This document shows, in pieces, positions 30,996-40,463 of a DNA stretch of 64,000 nucleotides; positions within the stretch are counted from its first letter, which is position 1; each line of letters starts with the position of its first letter. Below the pieces are notes generated by a model, which made no database searches, was not told the DNA's origin, and saw only the letters and a program-made list of their open reading frames with translations. Source of the stretch: Brevibacterium senegalense (GTDB taxonomy: Bacteria > Actinomycetota > Actinomycetes > Actinomycetales > Brevibacteriaceae); the NCBI RefSeq assembly GCF_000285835.1, contig NZ_HE978600.1:531213-595212 (forward strand). The letters are read 5' to 3'. The position numbers were made by a program, and so were the translations under genes.

Positions 30996-31634
30996 TCAGA
31001 ACGGCGGACCGTCGCCCGCGGTCCCCGGTTCACCGTCGTCGCCGTCCGCGTCGACTCCTGCGGGTGCTCCCGCCATCGCCGGCTCGCGCGGTTCATCGTC
31101 ACCGGTGGGCGGCGCGGGCGATGCGGAAGGGGACGGTGGGACGGCAGGTGCAGCGGGGCCGGGCGTCGAGGACTGCGACGGGCCCAGATCCCAGGCGCCG
31201 TTCTCTCCCCCGTTCCGATTCTGTCCGCGGCGGCCTTCCCCGTCACCGGCCTCACCGGCCGGGGCATCGGGATTGAGAGAGGAGGAGCGGGTGTACTTCG
31301 CGACCCCGAACAGCAGGTTGGGGCCCACGACGTCCGCGATGATGGTGCCGCTGGTCCCGGTCCGCCCCTCCTTCTCCCAGTCGCGCAGGCGCAGCTCGCC
31401 CACGACGATGATGCTGTCGCCCTTCCGGACGGAGAAGCCGACATTGCGCGCCAGTGCGCCGTACGCACTCACGTCGAACCAGCTGACGCCGCGGTTGACG
31501 ACCTCGCCGGTGGCGCCGTTGAAGTAGTCGTGGTTGACCGCGATGCGCAGGTTCGCCCATGCGCGGCCGTCCTCGAACGACCCCGAGCGGGGGTCCTGGC
31601 CGACGGTTCCGACGAAGACATTCGTGATCTTCAT
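30996..31634 (-). CDS. ssb: Single-stranded DNA-binding protein
   Basis: 212 residues with one OB fold (about 1-115; VFVGTVGQDPR, WANLRIAVNHDYF, SWFDVSAYGALARNV, DSIIVVGELRLRDWEK) then a long Pro/Gly/Ala-rich disordered tail ending GDGPPF. The final Pro-Pro-Phe matches the SSB tip that recruits partner proteins, though the preceding acidic residues are fewer than usual. The start is ATG 31634 with GGAAGG upstream. It stands apart from rpsF/rpsR, so it may be a second SSB paralogue. The primary copy would be elsewhere. Confidence 0.88.
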   Translation of the reverse strand: MKITNVFVGTVGQDPRSGSFEDGRAWANLRIAVNHDYFNGATGEVVNRGVSWFDVSAYGALARNVGFSVRKGDSIIVVGELRLRDWEKEGRTGTSGTIIADVVGPNLLFGVAKYTRSSSLNPDAPAGEAGDGEGRRGQNRNGGENGAWDLGPSQSSTPGPAAPAVPPSPSASPAPPTGDDEPREPAMAGAPAGVDADGDDGEPGTAGDGPPF

Positions 31635-31906
31635 GCCGCTGTCCTTCCCTCCGACGGACGGGGAGGTCCCGTCCGATCGTGGGAATAACTCCACCGGTTC
31701 CGGGCACGGTGCTCAACGGGAGGCACGGGCTGTGGACCCGTGGGATGTCCTGCACAGTCGGCCGCGCGCGGCACGGTCACGTGGCGGCGGCGACTGTGAC
31801 GCACAGCCGCTCAGCTGCTCAGGTGCTCAGCTGCTGTTCCAGCCGACCAGCACGTCGACCGCGGCGTGGAGACGGTCCCGACCCCGGCCTCGGGACCGGG
31901 CAGCGG

Positions 31907-33523
31907 TCAGCTCAGCCCGTCGTGGATGCGGCGGTGCTCGTCGACCACAGCGGTGATGGGTTCCAGGAACGAGCTCTCCGCCGTGCTCCGGATCGCTGCC
32001 TGCAGGCGCTGGGTGATGTCCGCGGACGCCTCCCGCGCACCCTGCTGGCGCTTGCGCGAGGCCCACGACGACACGAGGAAGGAGCCCACCACTCCCCCGA
32101 CCAGGAGGACGGCCGGAGCGGCCCAGAGCAGCGGCCCGGCTTCGAGACCCAACCCCAGGATCGCGAGGATCTGCAGGACCAGCCAGACCAGTCCCAGACA
32201 GGTGGCGATGAGGAAGAGCATCTGCAGGATGCCCGCCGCGGTCCACCAGCCCGGCTGCATGCGCGGCACCTCGACCGCGGTGATGGCCTCGTCCAGGTTC
32301 TCCGCCAGCGCCTCCGCACTGGTGCGCTCCTCGCGGGCCACGCGGTTGCGCCAGACCGCGGGCATGCCGGAGACCGCGGTGTCGACGAGGTCGTGCGCGG
32401 CCAGGCTCACCCGGGCCCGCTGCGCCAGCGTCACCTCGGGAGCCGCCGCGCGCACCAGATCGTCCCGGTCCGCACCGTGCTTCGAGCCCAGCGGATCGGC
32501 CTTCGACCGCTGCATCCAGGCGAAGACGGGGTAGGCGGTGCGCTTGTACGCCCGGCGCAGGTGATCGTCGTGGACCGTCTGGGCCATCGCGTCGACACCG
32601 GCGGCGTCGACCATCGCGCTCACCAGGTCCTGCGCGCCACGGATGTCGGCCACTCCCTGCGGCGGGTCGCCGATCTCCGCGCGCACCTGGGCGTTGATCG
32701 TGCGCACGTCCGCCAGCAGGCGCTCCGTCACCGCGCGCTTGGCGGCGACGGTCTCCGCGAGGATTCCGCGCAGGTCCGCCACGCCCTCGCGCGTGACCGC
32801 CGAGGCCGGGCGCACCCGGGCGTCCGGGATCCCGTCCGCTGCGAGCAGCGAGGTGAAGTGCTGGACCGCCGAATCCCGATCCTCCGGGGCGATCCGGTCG
32901 ATCTGGTTGAGCACGAACACCATGGCGGTGCTGTGCTCGGCGAACGAGGAGAGGTATCCGGAGTGCAGCGAGTAGTCGGCGTACTTCTGGGGATCGACCA
33001 CCCAGAACACCACGTCGACCAGGCCCACCATCCGGTCGGACTCGAGCCGGTGCTCGACCGCGGTCGAGTCGTGGTCCGGCAGGTCGACCAGCACCAGGCC
33101 GTGCAACGCGGACTGGTCGTCGCCGTCCAGCGCGGACTCGCGCCACGAGCGGCTCTGCACCGGCACGTCCAGCCAGTCGAGGATCTCCTCGCCGCCGCTG
33201 CCCCACACACAGGCGGTGGGCTTCGACGTGGTGGGGCGACGGACGCCCACGCGCGCGATCTCGAGTCCCGCGACGGCGTTGAAGAGCGACGACTTGCCGG
33301 AGCCCGTGGAACCGGCGAAGGCGACGACCGTGTGCTCCTCGCCCAGGCGCATCCGCTGGTCGACGCGGTCCAGCAGCGCCTGCGCGTCCTGGACCGTCTC
33401 CTGTCGCAGGGTGTCTCCGCCCAGCTCCAGTGCGGTGCGCAGGCCGTCGGTGAGCCTGCGCAGCTCCGTGTGGAGGGGATCTGCGTGCGTGGCGGGTGCG
33501 TCTGCAGGGGGCGTGTGCGTCAT
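31907..33523 (-). CDS. Dynamin-like GTPase, second of pair
   Basis: 538 residues from ATG 33523, overlapping the upstream GTPase stop (ATGA). G1 is GSTGSGKSS (about residue 54), G3-like VDLPDHDS, G4-like VLNQID. After the GTPase domain comes a long helical stalk, and about residues 420-490 hold two adjacent hydrophobic helices (AAGILQMLFLIATCLGLVWL and WAAPAVLLVGGVVGSFLVSS) that anchor it in the membrane. Adjacent pairs of bacterial dynamin-like proteins act together in membrane remodelling. Streptomyces DynA/DynB is one example. The exact role here is inferred. Confidence 0.82.
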   Translation of the reverse strand: MTHTPPADAPATHADPLHTELRRLTDGLRTALELGGDTLRQETVQDAQALLDRVDQRMRLGEEHTVVAFAGSTGSGKSSLFNAVAGLEIARVGVRRPTTSKPTACVWGSGGEEILDWLDVPVQSRSWRESALDGDDQSALHGLVLVDLPDHDSTAVEHRLESDRMVGLVDVVFWVVDPQKYADYSLHSGYLSSFAEHSTAMVFVLNQIDRIAPEDRDSAVQHFTSLLAADGIPDARVRPASAVTREGVADLRGILAETVAAKRAVTERLLADVRTINAQVRAEIGDPPQGVADIRGAQDLVSAMVDAAGVDAMAQTVHDDHLRRAYKRTAYPVFAWMQRSKADPLGSKHGADRDDLVRAAAPEVTLAQRARVSLAAHDLVDTAVSGMPAVWRNRVAREERTSAEALAENLDEAITAVEVPRMQPGWWTAAGILQMLFLIATCLGLVWLVLQILAILGLGLEAGPLLWAAPAVLLVGGVVGSFLVSSWASRKRQQGAREASADITQRLQAAIRSTAESSFLEPITAVVDEHRRIHDGLS

Positions 33524-35244
33524 CCCAGTGCCTCCTCGAGTGCGTGGCCGCTGCGTCGCAGTGCGCCGCCCTGACGGGCCGGGACGTGCACGGCAGTGAG
33601 CGATTCGTCGAAGGGAGCGCGGCACGAGCCCACCAGCTCCTGCGCCGCGTCCACCAGTCGTGTGCGCACCTGAGCGGCCAGATCCCGTGTCACCTGGTCC
33701 CCGAAGATCGTGTCGAGCAGCTTCCCCGCGACCACCGCGGTCGTGCCGGCGATGCCCACCTCCGCCCCGGTGAGTCCGCCGGTGCCGGCGAACGCCGCGA
33801 GCATGAGGACGGCGCCCACGCCGTTGACGCCGAAGGAGAGGATGCGCGCCTTCGCCCGCTTCGACTGCCCCACGTCCCGCACCAGCTCATTCACGCCCGA
33901 TGACCAGGTCGCGATCGCCCGGCCCACGCGCGCGTCGAAATCCGCGGGCACGCGGAACTGCGCTCCGGCCGTACTGCCCTGCTCGATGAGGTGCGCACCT
34001 GCGGGCGAGTCCTCCCAGCGCATGCGCGTCTCCGTGACCGCGTGGACCGCCTGCTCGCGGATGAGGTACGCGACGCTCTGCTCGATCGCCTGCTCCAGCG
34101 GTTCCGCGGTGTCGCGACGACCGGTGACGGCGGCGGTGATGCGGTCGCGCAGGCGGGCGACCGTGGGCTCGAGTCCGCGGAAGAACTGCCCGCCGCCCAC
34201 GAAGTCCTGCCAGCGGGCCAGCACCTCGCCGCGCAGCACGCGGCCGTCGGCCAGCGAATCCTCCAGCGCGGCGATCGAGTGCGCGAACGTCTCATCCACG
34301 ACGCCGGTCAGGCGGGTGTGGAGCTCCTCCTGCTCCTCCGCATGGCGCGCCAGATCCTCGACCCGCGGGGGCACGGACGCGAGCGCGCCCACCAGTGTCT
34401 TCTGGACGACGCGGGCGCGCGCCGCATCGCTGCGTCCCAGGTTGAGGATCCACGACGTGAGGGTGAAGACCGCGGCCTGGGGCAGCAGTCCGTCCTCCAG
34501 CGGGACCTCCGGCACCGTGAACACCGGAGAGGACCCCAGGCCCGCACCGCTCAGCAGTTCGGTGAGGTGACGACGGACCTCGCGGTTGGCCTCGCCCGGC
34601 ACCCGGTCGAGGACGAGGGCGATGGTCGTGCCGCGCTCCTGGGCGTCCGTCAGCAGTGTCCACGGGACCGCGTCCGCGTAGCGGGCCGCAGTCGTGACGA
34701 AGAGCCACAGGTCCGCGGCCGCCAGCAGCTGGCGGGCCATCAGTCGGTTGGACTCCATGACGGAGTCGATGTCCGGGGAGTCGAGCAGGGCGACTCCGCG
34801 CGGGACGGCCTCGTCGGCCACGAGGCGCAGCTGCGGCTTGTCCAGCTGCGTCTCCTCGCGCGTGACCCGCGCGAAGCCCGGCAGCACACGGTCCGATCGG
34901 AAGTGCTCCTCGTCGTCCGGGTGGTGCACGAGGACGGGCGACGTCGTGGTGGGACGCAGGACGCCGGCCTGCGTCACCTGCCGACGCAGGATCGAGTTGA
35001 CGAGGGTGGACTTGCCCGCACCGGTGGACCCGCCGATCACGACCAGCAGGGGCGCGTCCGGGGCCTGGACGCGCGGCAGCAGGTAGTCGTCGATCTGGTG
35101 GGACAGGGAGCGCTGCAGGGCTCGGCCCTCCGCGACATCCGCGGTCTCGAGCGGCAGGCGCACCTCGCCGATGCGGCGCAGCAGCTCCGAGAGCGCGGGC
35201 GCGGCTCCGGTGCCGACGGTCTCAGTCACAGGACGGGGTTCCAC
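33520..35244 (-). CDS. Dynamin-like GTPase, first of pair
   Basis: 574 residues from GTG 35244 (AGGATGG upstream; GTG 35280 and 35229 are alternatives). G1 GGSTGAGKST, switch Thr in RPTTTSP, G3-like LLDSPDID, G4-like LVLDRVP. The stalk is helical. A glycine-rich hydrophobic hairpin (about residues 478-515, GVGAVLMLAAFAGTGG, VGIAGTTAVVAG) may dip into the membrane. It overlaps the second GTPase by four bases, so the two are made in equal amounts and probably form a heteromer. Confidence 0.8.
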   Translation of the reverse strand: MEPRPVTETVGTGAAPALSELLRRIGEVRLPLETADVAEGRALQRSLSHQIDDYLLPRVQAPDAPLLVVIGGSTGAGKSTLVNSILRRQVTQAGVLRPTTTSPVLVHHPDDEEHFRSDRVLPGFARVTREETQLDKPQLRLVADEAVPRGVALLDSPDIDSVMESNRLMARQLLAAADLWLFVTTAARYADAVPWTLLTDAQERGTTIALVLDRVPGEANREVRRHLTELLSGAGLGSSPVFTVPEVPLEDGLLPQAAVFTLTSWILNLGRSDAARARVVQKTLVGALASVPPRVEDLARHAEEQEELHTRLTGVVDETFAHSIAALEDSLADGRVLRGEVLARWQDFVGGGQFFRGLEPTVARLRDRITAAVTGRRDTAEPLEQAIEQSVAYLIREQAVHAVTETRMRWEDSPAGAHLIEQGSTAGAQFRVPADFDARVGRAIATWSSGVNELVRDVGQSKRAKARILSFGVNGVGAVLMLAAFAGTGGLTGAEVGIAGTTAVVAGKLLDTIFGDQVTRDLAAQVRTRLVDAAQELVGSCRAPFDESLTAVHVPARQGGALRRSGHALEEALG

Positions 35245-35355
35245 GTGTCCATCCTGTCTGCCGTGGCGCCGATCCTCCACTCACCACGCCGTGGACCTTG
35301 AGACATGCTGAGAGTCACGGCAGGGACCGCAGTCTCTCGTCGCACGTCCCCCGCG

Positions 35356-35700
35356 TCAGAACTCCAGAGCGGATGCATCCGGGAACTCCGTGTAGACGGT
35401 CGAGTCGTCCAACGGTGCCAGCTCCAGGTACGACGGGACCCCGCCGTCCACGAACAGGATCACCAGTGCGTCGTCGAGGAACGCAGTGACGACGGTCCGC
35501 CCGCCCTCACCGCACGAAGCGGGACTGTGATCTGCGATGAGGGAGATGCTGGGGCACTGTCCGCAGCCGCACACCTCATCGACCCTCAGATCCGGCACGG
35601 CCGACCGCCACCCGTCCCGGATCGCCGGTGTGGTCGCGGATATTTCCTGATCCGCGTGGCCACCTCCTGGGATGAGAGATGGATCCTGATCTGCCGCCAC
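35356..35700 (-). CDS. Small conserved hypothetical protein
   Basis: About 114 residues if started at GTG 35700 (AGAGAGG upstream). Alternatives are GTG 35598 and 35751. The convincing part is the C-terminal 80 residues, with a Cys cluster VCGCGQCPS and a beta-rich section (FLDDALVILFVDGGVPSYLE). It overlaps, on the other strand, the remnant of a rhodanese gene, so the N-terminus here may itself be a junction product. Function unknown. The cysteine cluster could bind metal. Confidence 0.55.
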   Translation of the reverse strand: MAADQDPSLIPGGGHADQEISATTPAIRDGWRSAVPDLRVDEVCGCGQCPSISLIADHSPASCGEGGRTVVTAFLDDALVILFVDGGVPSYLELAPLDDSTVYTEFPDASALEF

Positions 35701-35838
35701 GGATACTCGTCCTCTCTGGCGGCGTGGAATCTGCGCCACATGGGACTGCACCGGGCCACCGACCTGATCGGCGGTGCAGAGGCGTGGGCGGAGGCGGGGC
35801 TACCGCTGTCAGCGGATCCCGCGGACGAGCGGGACTGA
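35638..35838 (+). pseudogene. Rhodanese-like domain, C-terminal remnant
   Basis: The last 66 codons of this frame read as the C-terminal half of a rhodanese: active-site loop ICRHGYSSSLAA with the persulfide Cys, then MGLHRATDLIGGAEAWAEAG, ending in a normal stop at 35838. The N-terminal half of the fold (about 50 residues) is absent, and the upstream sequence is the coding region of the opposite-strand gene. A GTG at 35656 could still give a 60-residue product. Probably a decayed gene beside tRNA-Arg. Confidence 0.7.
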
Positions 35839-35846
35839 CCCGCTGG

Positions 35847-35919
<73 letters not shown>

Positions 35920-35964
35920 GTGCCGCGCGCAGGCGGCCACCCAGCATTCTAGCGCCGCACGTGC

Positions 35965-36006
35965 GACGGGCGCATGTCCACGGGAGGCCGTGGACATGCG
36001 CCCGTC
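35965..36006. terminator. Long hairpin terminator
   Basis: 19-bp perfect stem (35965-35983 with 35988-36006), four-base loop GAGG. Lies 21 bp after the stop of the thiamine-binding-like gene on the minus strand. Confidence 0.87.
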
Positions 36007-36026
36007 GTTGGCGACCGGTGTGGCGC

Positions 36027-36344
36027 CTACTGGTCCTGGCGCTCGATCGCCTGTTCGAGCCGCTCGAGCTTGCCGTCCAGCTCACCCGTGCGGCCCGGGC
36101 GGATGTCCGCCTTCATGACCAGGGAGACCCGGGGACCGAAGGCGGCCACGGCCTCGGTCGCGGCCTTCACGACGGCGAAGACCTCGTCCCACTCCCCCTC
36201 GATCGTCGTGAACATGGAATCGGTGCGGTGCGGGAGGCCGGAGGCCCGCACGACCTCGACGGCGGCGGCGACGGCGTCGTGGACGCCTCCGTCACCGGCC
36301 GGGTCGGCCCCGCCGGACGGGGCGACTGAGAAAGCGAGCAGCAT
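36027..36344 (-). CDS. MTH1187-type thiamine-binding family protein
   Basis: 105 residues, with a ferredoxin-like fold (LLAFSVAPSGG at the N-terminus, DSMFTTIEGEWDEVFAVVKA in the middle, VSLVMKADIRPG near the C-terminus). Members bind thiamine or related pyrimidines and are not enzymes by themselves. Six bp after the thiolase stop, hence same operon. The functional link to thiolase is not obvious. Confidence 0.85.
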   Translation of the reverse strand: MLLAFSVAPSGGADPAGDGGVHDAVAAAVEVVRASGLPHRTDSMFTTIEGEWDEVFAVVKAATEAVAAFGPRVSLVMKADIRPGRTGELDGKLERLEQAIERQDQ

Positions 36345-36350
36345 CGTCGA

Positions 36351-37547
36351 TCACGCCTTCGGCACGGTGAGGACGAGGGCGTCGCCCTGGCCGCCGCCGC
36401 CGCACAGCGCGGCGACACCCGTGCCGCCGCCACGGCGCTGGAGCTCCAGTGCCAGATCCAGCGCGATACGGGCGCCCGAGGCCCCGATCGGGTGACCCAG
36501 CGCGATCGCACCTCCGTTGACGTTCACCTTCTCCGGATCCACGCCCAGGTCCGCCGTCGAGGCGAGGCCCACGGCCGCGAACGCCTCGTTGATCTCGTAG
36601 AGGTCGAAGGAATCGGCCGCGACGCCGGCACGCTCGGCCGCCGCGCGGATCGCCTGCGACGGCTGGTGCTGCAGCGTCGAGTCCGGACCCGCCGTCCACG
36701 CGTGCGCACCGATCTCCGCGAGGATCGGCAGCCCCAGCTCCTCCGCCTTCGCCCGCGAGGCGACGACGACCGCGACCGCGCCATCGGAGATCTGCGACGC
36801 ATTCGCCGCGGTGATCGACCCGTCCTTGCGGAACGCGGGACGCAGCTTGCCCATCGACTCGAGCGACGAGTCCGCACGGACGCCCTCGTCGACCTCGACA
36901 GTCACATCGCCCTTGCGGGAGGAGATGGTCACCGGGGTGATCTCGTCCGCGAAGCGACCGGCCTCCTGCGCCGCGGCCGCGCGCTGGTGCGAAGCCACCG
37001 CGAACGCGTCCTGCTGCTCACGGGTGAAGGAGCGCTGCGGGTCGTCCTCGTCGTTCGCGGACTCCGTGAGGCCGCCCATCGCCTGGTCCGTGAAGGCGTC
37101 CCACAGGCCGTCGTAGTCCATGTGATCGCGCACCTGGACCGTGCCGTACTTGTAGCCGGCACGCGACTTCTCCAGCATGTGCGGTGCGTTCGTCATCGAC
37201 TCCTGACCGCCGGCCACGACGATGTCGTACTCACCGGCGCGCACCAGCATGGCCGCCTGGGTGATCGCGTTGATGCCGGACAGGCACAGCTTGTTGATCG
37301 TGATCGAGTTGACGCTCATGGGGATCCCGGCCTTGACGGCCGCCTGGCGCGCCGGACCCTGCCCCAGGCCCGCCTGCAGGACCTGTCCCATGATGACGTG
37401 CTCGACCTGTTCCGGCTTCACGCCGGACCGCGCGAGCGCGCCCTTGATCGCCTCCGCACCCAGATCGACCGCGCTGAGGCTCCCCAGCGCCCCGGACATC
37501 TTCCCGAACGGTGTTCGCGACCCTGCGACGATGACGGCTTCGGACAT
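36351..37547 (-). CDS. Acetyl-CoA C-acetyltransferase (thiolase)
   Basis: 398 residues. Condenses or cleaves acetoacetyl-CoA in fatty acid, ketone or mevalonate-type metabolism. Nucleophile Cys in [11 protein letters not shown] (about residue 88), His in [10 protein letters not shown] and second Cys in ALCGGGGQG near the C-terminus. The ATG at 37547 follows GAGGAGG. An upstream open stretch is non-homologous. Three ATGT(G/C)GTGCA repeats just upstream may be operator sites. Confidence 0.94.
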   Translation of the reverse strand: MSEAVIVAGSRTPFGKMSGALGSLSAVDLGAEAIKGALARSGVKPEQVEHVIMGQVLQAGLGQGPARQAAVKAGIPMSVNSITINKLCLSGINAITQAAMLVRAGEYDIVVAGGQESMTNAPHMLEKSRAGYKYGTVQVRDHMDYDGLWDAFTDQAMGGLTESANDEDDPQRSFTREQQDAFAVASHQRAAAAQEAGRFADEITPVTISSRKGDVTVEVDEGVRADSSLESMGKLRPAFRKDGSITAANASQISDGAVAVVVASRAKAEELGLPILAEIGAHAWTAGPDSTLQHQPSQAIRAAAERAGVAADSFDLYEINEAFAAVGLASTADLGVDPEKVNVNGGAIALGHPIGASGARIALDLALELQRRGGGTGVAALCGGGGQGDALVLTVPKA

Positions 37548-37562
37548 GTCTCCTCCTCGTGG

Positions 37563-37612
37563 ATGTCGTGCACACCTGTTGGGATGTGGTGCACGTCGAT
37601 GCATGTGGTGCA
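37563..37612. promoter_or_regulatory. Three ATGTSGTGCA repeats upstream of thiolase
   Basis: ATGTCGTGCA at 37563-37572, ATGTGGTGCA at 37584-37593 and 37603-37612, spaced 21 and 19 bp, about two helical turns. Fifteen bp upstream of the thiolase start, so they lie in its leader or promoter. No regulator gene adjacent. Confidence 0.45.
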
Positions 37613-37774
37613 GATCGCACATCGCCCCCACCCTATCGAAGCCCGCCGCCTCCGAGGTCACTGGGACACCTCCGCAGGCGCCCGCTTCGCCTGTCCGCAC
37701 CGGACCGGTGGCATTAGAGTGGAGCCGAAGACGATCGGACAGTCCCAGAGCAGAAGAAGGATGGGAGAGCCTCA

Positions 37775-39385
37775 GTGACGCCTCCAGAAGAGTTCCGCAC
37801 GGCGATGCGCGGGTACGAGAAGAGTGAAGTCGACACCCGCATCGGGCAGCTCAAGAAGGAGATCGAGTCCCTGCGCAAGGCGCTCAAGGACGCGCGCAGT
37901 CAGGTCATCAGCGCCGATCGCGCGAAGCTGCAGGTCGCCGGCGAGCTCTCGGAGGCGAAGCAGCAGCTCAAGAAGGCCACCAGCAGCCAGGCGGACGCGG
38001 ACAGCGCACCCGGCACCCGCATCGACCACCTCCTCAAGATCGCGGAGTCGCAGGCCCGCGAGACGCTCGCGCAGGCCACGGCGGACGCGGAGACCATCCG
38101 GAACAAGGCCCGCGCGGATGCCGCCGGCCAGCGCGCCCGCATGCGCACGGAGTCCGACGACACCCTGAGCGGTGCACGCTCGGAGGCGGAGGCGATCACG
38201 TCCTCCGCCGAGCTGCGCGCCTCGGAGACCATCACGGCGGCGGAGAAGAAGGCGAAGGAGACCCTCGAGGCCGCCGAACGCGAGGCCGCCCGCCTCCGCA
38301 GCGACGCCGAGGCCGCTGCATCGGACTCCCGCGAGTCCCTCACCCGCGACCTCGCCGCACAGCGCGCGGCGGCAGAGGAGGAGGTCGCCCGCCTCCGCAG
38401 CGACGCGAAGAAGGAGGCGGACGAGATCCGCACGACCGCTCAGCAGGAGGCGGACACGCTGCGAGCGGAGGCGAAGGAGTCCGCGGACGCGCTGCTGGCA
38501 CAGGCCCAGACCCGCGAGGACGAGTCGAAGAAGACCTCCGAGGCCCTCGACCTGGAGCTCGCGACGAAGCGCAGCGAGTTCGAGAAGGCGGAGAAGGAGC
38601 GCTACGAGGCCTCCAAGAAGGAGAACGATCGCCTCGTCAAGGAGGCACAGGACCGCGCGGCGAAGGCTGAGGCGGAGGCCAAGTCCGTCTCCGAGCAGGC
38701 TGAGAAAACGCGCACCGAAGCGGTCGAGCAGGCGGACACGATCATCGCCGACGGCAAGAAGCGCGCGCAGACGCTCATCAGCGAGGCCCGCTCGACAGCA
38801 GAGGCGACGATCGAGGAGTCGCAGGCGGAGTCCCGCCGCAACATCCAGGCCGCACAGTCCCAGGTCGACCTGCTGACGAAGCAGCGCAAGACGATCGCGG
38901 CCCAGCTGGACCAGCTGCGCTCGATGTTCGCCACCCCCGGCCTGCTCCCCGCCACTGAGGAGCCGCATGCTCCCAGCCCCGAGCGCGTCGCCGCCGGTGC
39001 CGTGCCCACGGAGAAGATCGCGGACAAGGATGAACTCGAGGCCCTCGCGGGCGAGGACGAAGCCGACCGGACGGATGATGCCGGTGCAGCGGACGTGACG
39101 ACGGCCTCGGGCGAGGACGCCGAGGCCGCGGAGACCGAGGCGACCGACGACGACACAGCCCAGCAGGACACTGCTGAGGTCAGCAGCGCCGACGGGTCCG
39201 CACAGGACGACTCGACGGAGACGGACGAGGCGGACTCGTCGACGGACGGGTCAGCAGAGGACGGAGCAGCCGAGGATCAGTCAGCGCAGCAGGGGTCCGG
39301 TCAGCAGGCCTCCGGCTCCCCGCGGGGCGGCCGCGGCGCCTCCACGCTGCGCGGTCGGGGCAATCCGACGAACCGCCTGCGCTGA
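37775..39385 (+). CDS. DivIVA-like coiled-coil protein
   Basis: 536 residues from GTG 37775. The N-terminal motif [17 protein letters not shown] matches the DivIVA/Wag31 membrane-binding start. Residues about 20-390 are nearly continuous coiled coil with Ala/Glu/Arg heptads, similar to polarisome scaffold proteins of actinobacteria. The C-terminal 140 residues are acidic and Ser/Thr/Asp-rich, ending in a short Gly/Arg-rich tail. Likely a polar or septal cytoskeletal scaffold. A TAGAGT -10-like hexamer lies at 37715-37720. It runs divergently from thiolase. Confidence 0.82.
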   Translation: MTPPEEFRTAMRGYEKSEVDTRIGQLKKEIESLRKALKDARSQVISADRAKLQVAGELSEAKQQLKKATSSQADADSAPGTRIDHLLKIAESQARETLAQATADAETIRNKARADAAGQRARMRTESDDTLSGARSEAEAITSSAELRASETITAAEKKAKETLEAAEREAARLRSDAEAAASDSRESLTRDLAAQRAAAEEEVARLRSDAKKEADEIRTTAQQEADTLRAEAKESADALLAQAQTREDESKKTSEALDLELATKRSEFEKAEKERYEASKKENDRLVKEAQDRAAKAEAEAKSVSEQAEKTRTEAVEQADTIIADGKKRAQTLISEARSTAEATIEESQAESRRNIQAAQSQVDLLTKQRKTIAAQLDQLRSMFATPGLLPATEEPHAPSPERVAAGAVPTEKIADKDELEALAGEDEADRTDDAGAADVTTASGEDAEAAETEATDDDTAQQDTAEVSSADGSAQDDSTETDEADSSTDGSAEDGAAEDQSAQQGSGQQASGSPRGGRGASTLRGRGNPTNRLR

Positions 39386-39390
39386 GGCGG

Positions 39391-39690
39391 TCAGCGGCGC
39401 CGGCCGCGGAAGCAGTGGGTGTGCCAGTGCCTGCGCGCTTCCGGGCCGGTGCCGATCCCGTAGGCGGCGGACTCCCGCCACGCGATCGTGTGGGGCGCGG
39501 ACGCCGGCAATGACTGCCCGCAGCCCGGGCACACGTACGTCTTGCCGGACGTGGAGCCCCGCGTCTCCTGGACGATCCACTGTCCGTCGCGATCGTCGTC
39601 GACGCGACGACGTGTCGAGAACCCAGCTGACAGATCCCTCATGGGCCTCTGCCACTTGTTGGAGCGACGGGACGAGGACGAGCGTGGCAT
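39391..39690 (-). CDS. Small zinc-ribbon-like conserved protein
   Basis: 99 residues with a basic N-terminus ([17 protein letters not shown]), a CPGCG knuckle (about residue 54) and a His/Cys pair near the end (HWHTHC), together a possible Zn site. Small proteins of this make-up sit next to nucS in many actinobacteria, as here, where it is divergent with a 31-bp gap to nucS. The role is unknown. The context suggests DNA repair. Confidence 0.75.
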   Translation of the reverse strand: MPRSSSSRRSNKWQRPMRDLSAGFSTRRRVDDDRDGQWIVQETRGSTSGKTYVCPGCGQSLPASAPHTIAWRESAAYGIGTGPEARRHWHTHCFRGRRR

Positions 39691-39721
39691 GCCGCCAGTG
39701 TCTCACGTACAGTGGACGCCT

Positions 39722-40417
39722 GTGCGAGTCGTGATTGCGAAGTGCCAGGTCGACTATGCGGGACGGCTGTCCGCGCATCTGCCCCTGGCCACCAGGGTCC
39801 TCATGCTCAAGGCGGACGGCAGCGTCCTCGTCCACTCGGACGGCGGGTCGTACAAGCCCCTCAACTGGATGTCGCCGCCATGCACGCTCAGTGTGGGCGA
39901 ACCCAGCGACGACCAGGCCCAGGCGGGATTCACGGAGATCTGGACGGTCCGGCAGACGAAGACGGACGACTCCCTCGTCATCTCCATCAGCGAGGTCCTC
40001 GAGGAGGTCTCGCACGATCTGGGCACCGACCCCGGCCTCGTGAAGGACGGCGTCGAGGCGCACCTGCAGGAGCTCCTGGCGCAGCACATCGAGACCCTGG
40101 GCGAGGGCTACACGACGATCCGTCGCGAGTACATGACGGCGATCGGCCCCGTGGACATCCTGGCCCGCGACTCCGCAGGCGCCTCGATCGCGGTCGAGAT
40201 CAAGCGGCGCGGCGGCATCGACGGCGTCGAGCAGCTCACCCGCTACCTGGACCTCATGAATCGCGATCCGCAGCTGGCTCCGGTCACCGGCGTCTTCGCC
40301 GCGCAGGAGATCAAGCCGCAGGCGCGAACCCTGGCCCAGGACCGCGGGATCCGGTGCGTCGTCCTCGACTACGACGCACTGCGCGGCATGGACGACCCGG
40401 AGACCCGCCTGTTCTGA
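39722..40417 (+). CDS. nucS: Mismatch-specific endonuclease NucS (EndoMS)
   Basis: 231 residues from GTG 39722. Replaces MutS/MutL in actinobacteria by cutting both strands at G-T, G-G and T-T mismatches, with the beta clamp as partner. N-terminal dimerisation/DNA-binding domain, then the RecB-like nuclease domain with D145 (GPVDIL), E159 and K161 (VEIKRRG) and Q171 (VEQLTRY). Length fits the mycobacterial protein. Divergent from the zinc-ribbon gene and convergent with murA. Confidence 0.95.
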   Translation: MRVVIAKCQVDYAGRLSAHLPLATRVLMLKADGSVLVHSDGGSYKPLNWMSPPCTLSVGEPSDDQAQAGFTEIWTVRQTKTDDSLVISISEVLEEVSHDLGTDPGLVKDGVEAHLQELLAQHIETLGEGYTTIRREYMTAIGPVDILARDSAGASIAVEIKRRGGIDGVEQLTRYLDLMNRDPQLAPVTGVFAAQEIKPQARTLAQDRGIRCVVLDYDALRGMDDPETRLF

Positions 40418-40463
40418 GCCCCGCGGACCGCGACACCGGCGGTCAGCGGAGGATCGTCACCGG

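Noticed and set aside
31800..31850. CAGCTGCTCAGGTGCTCAG simple repeats between ssb and the dynamin-like gene
   Set aside because: Short irregular repeat without hairpin or phasing. No function can be argued.
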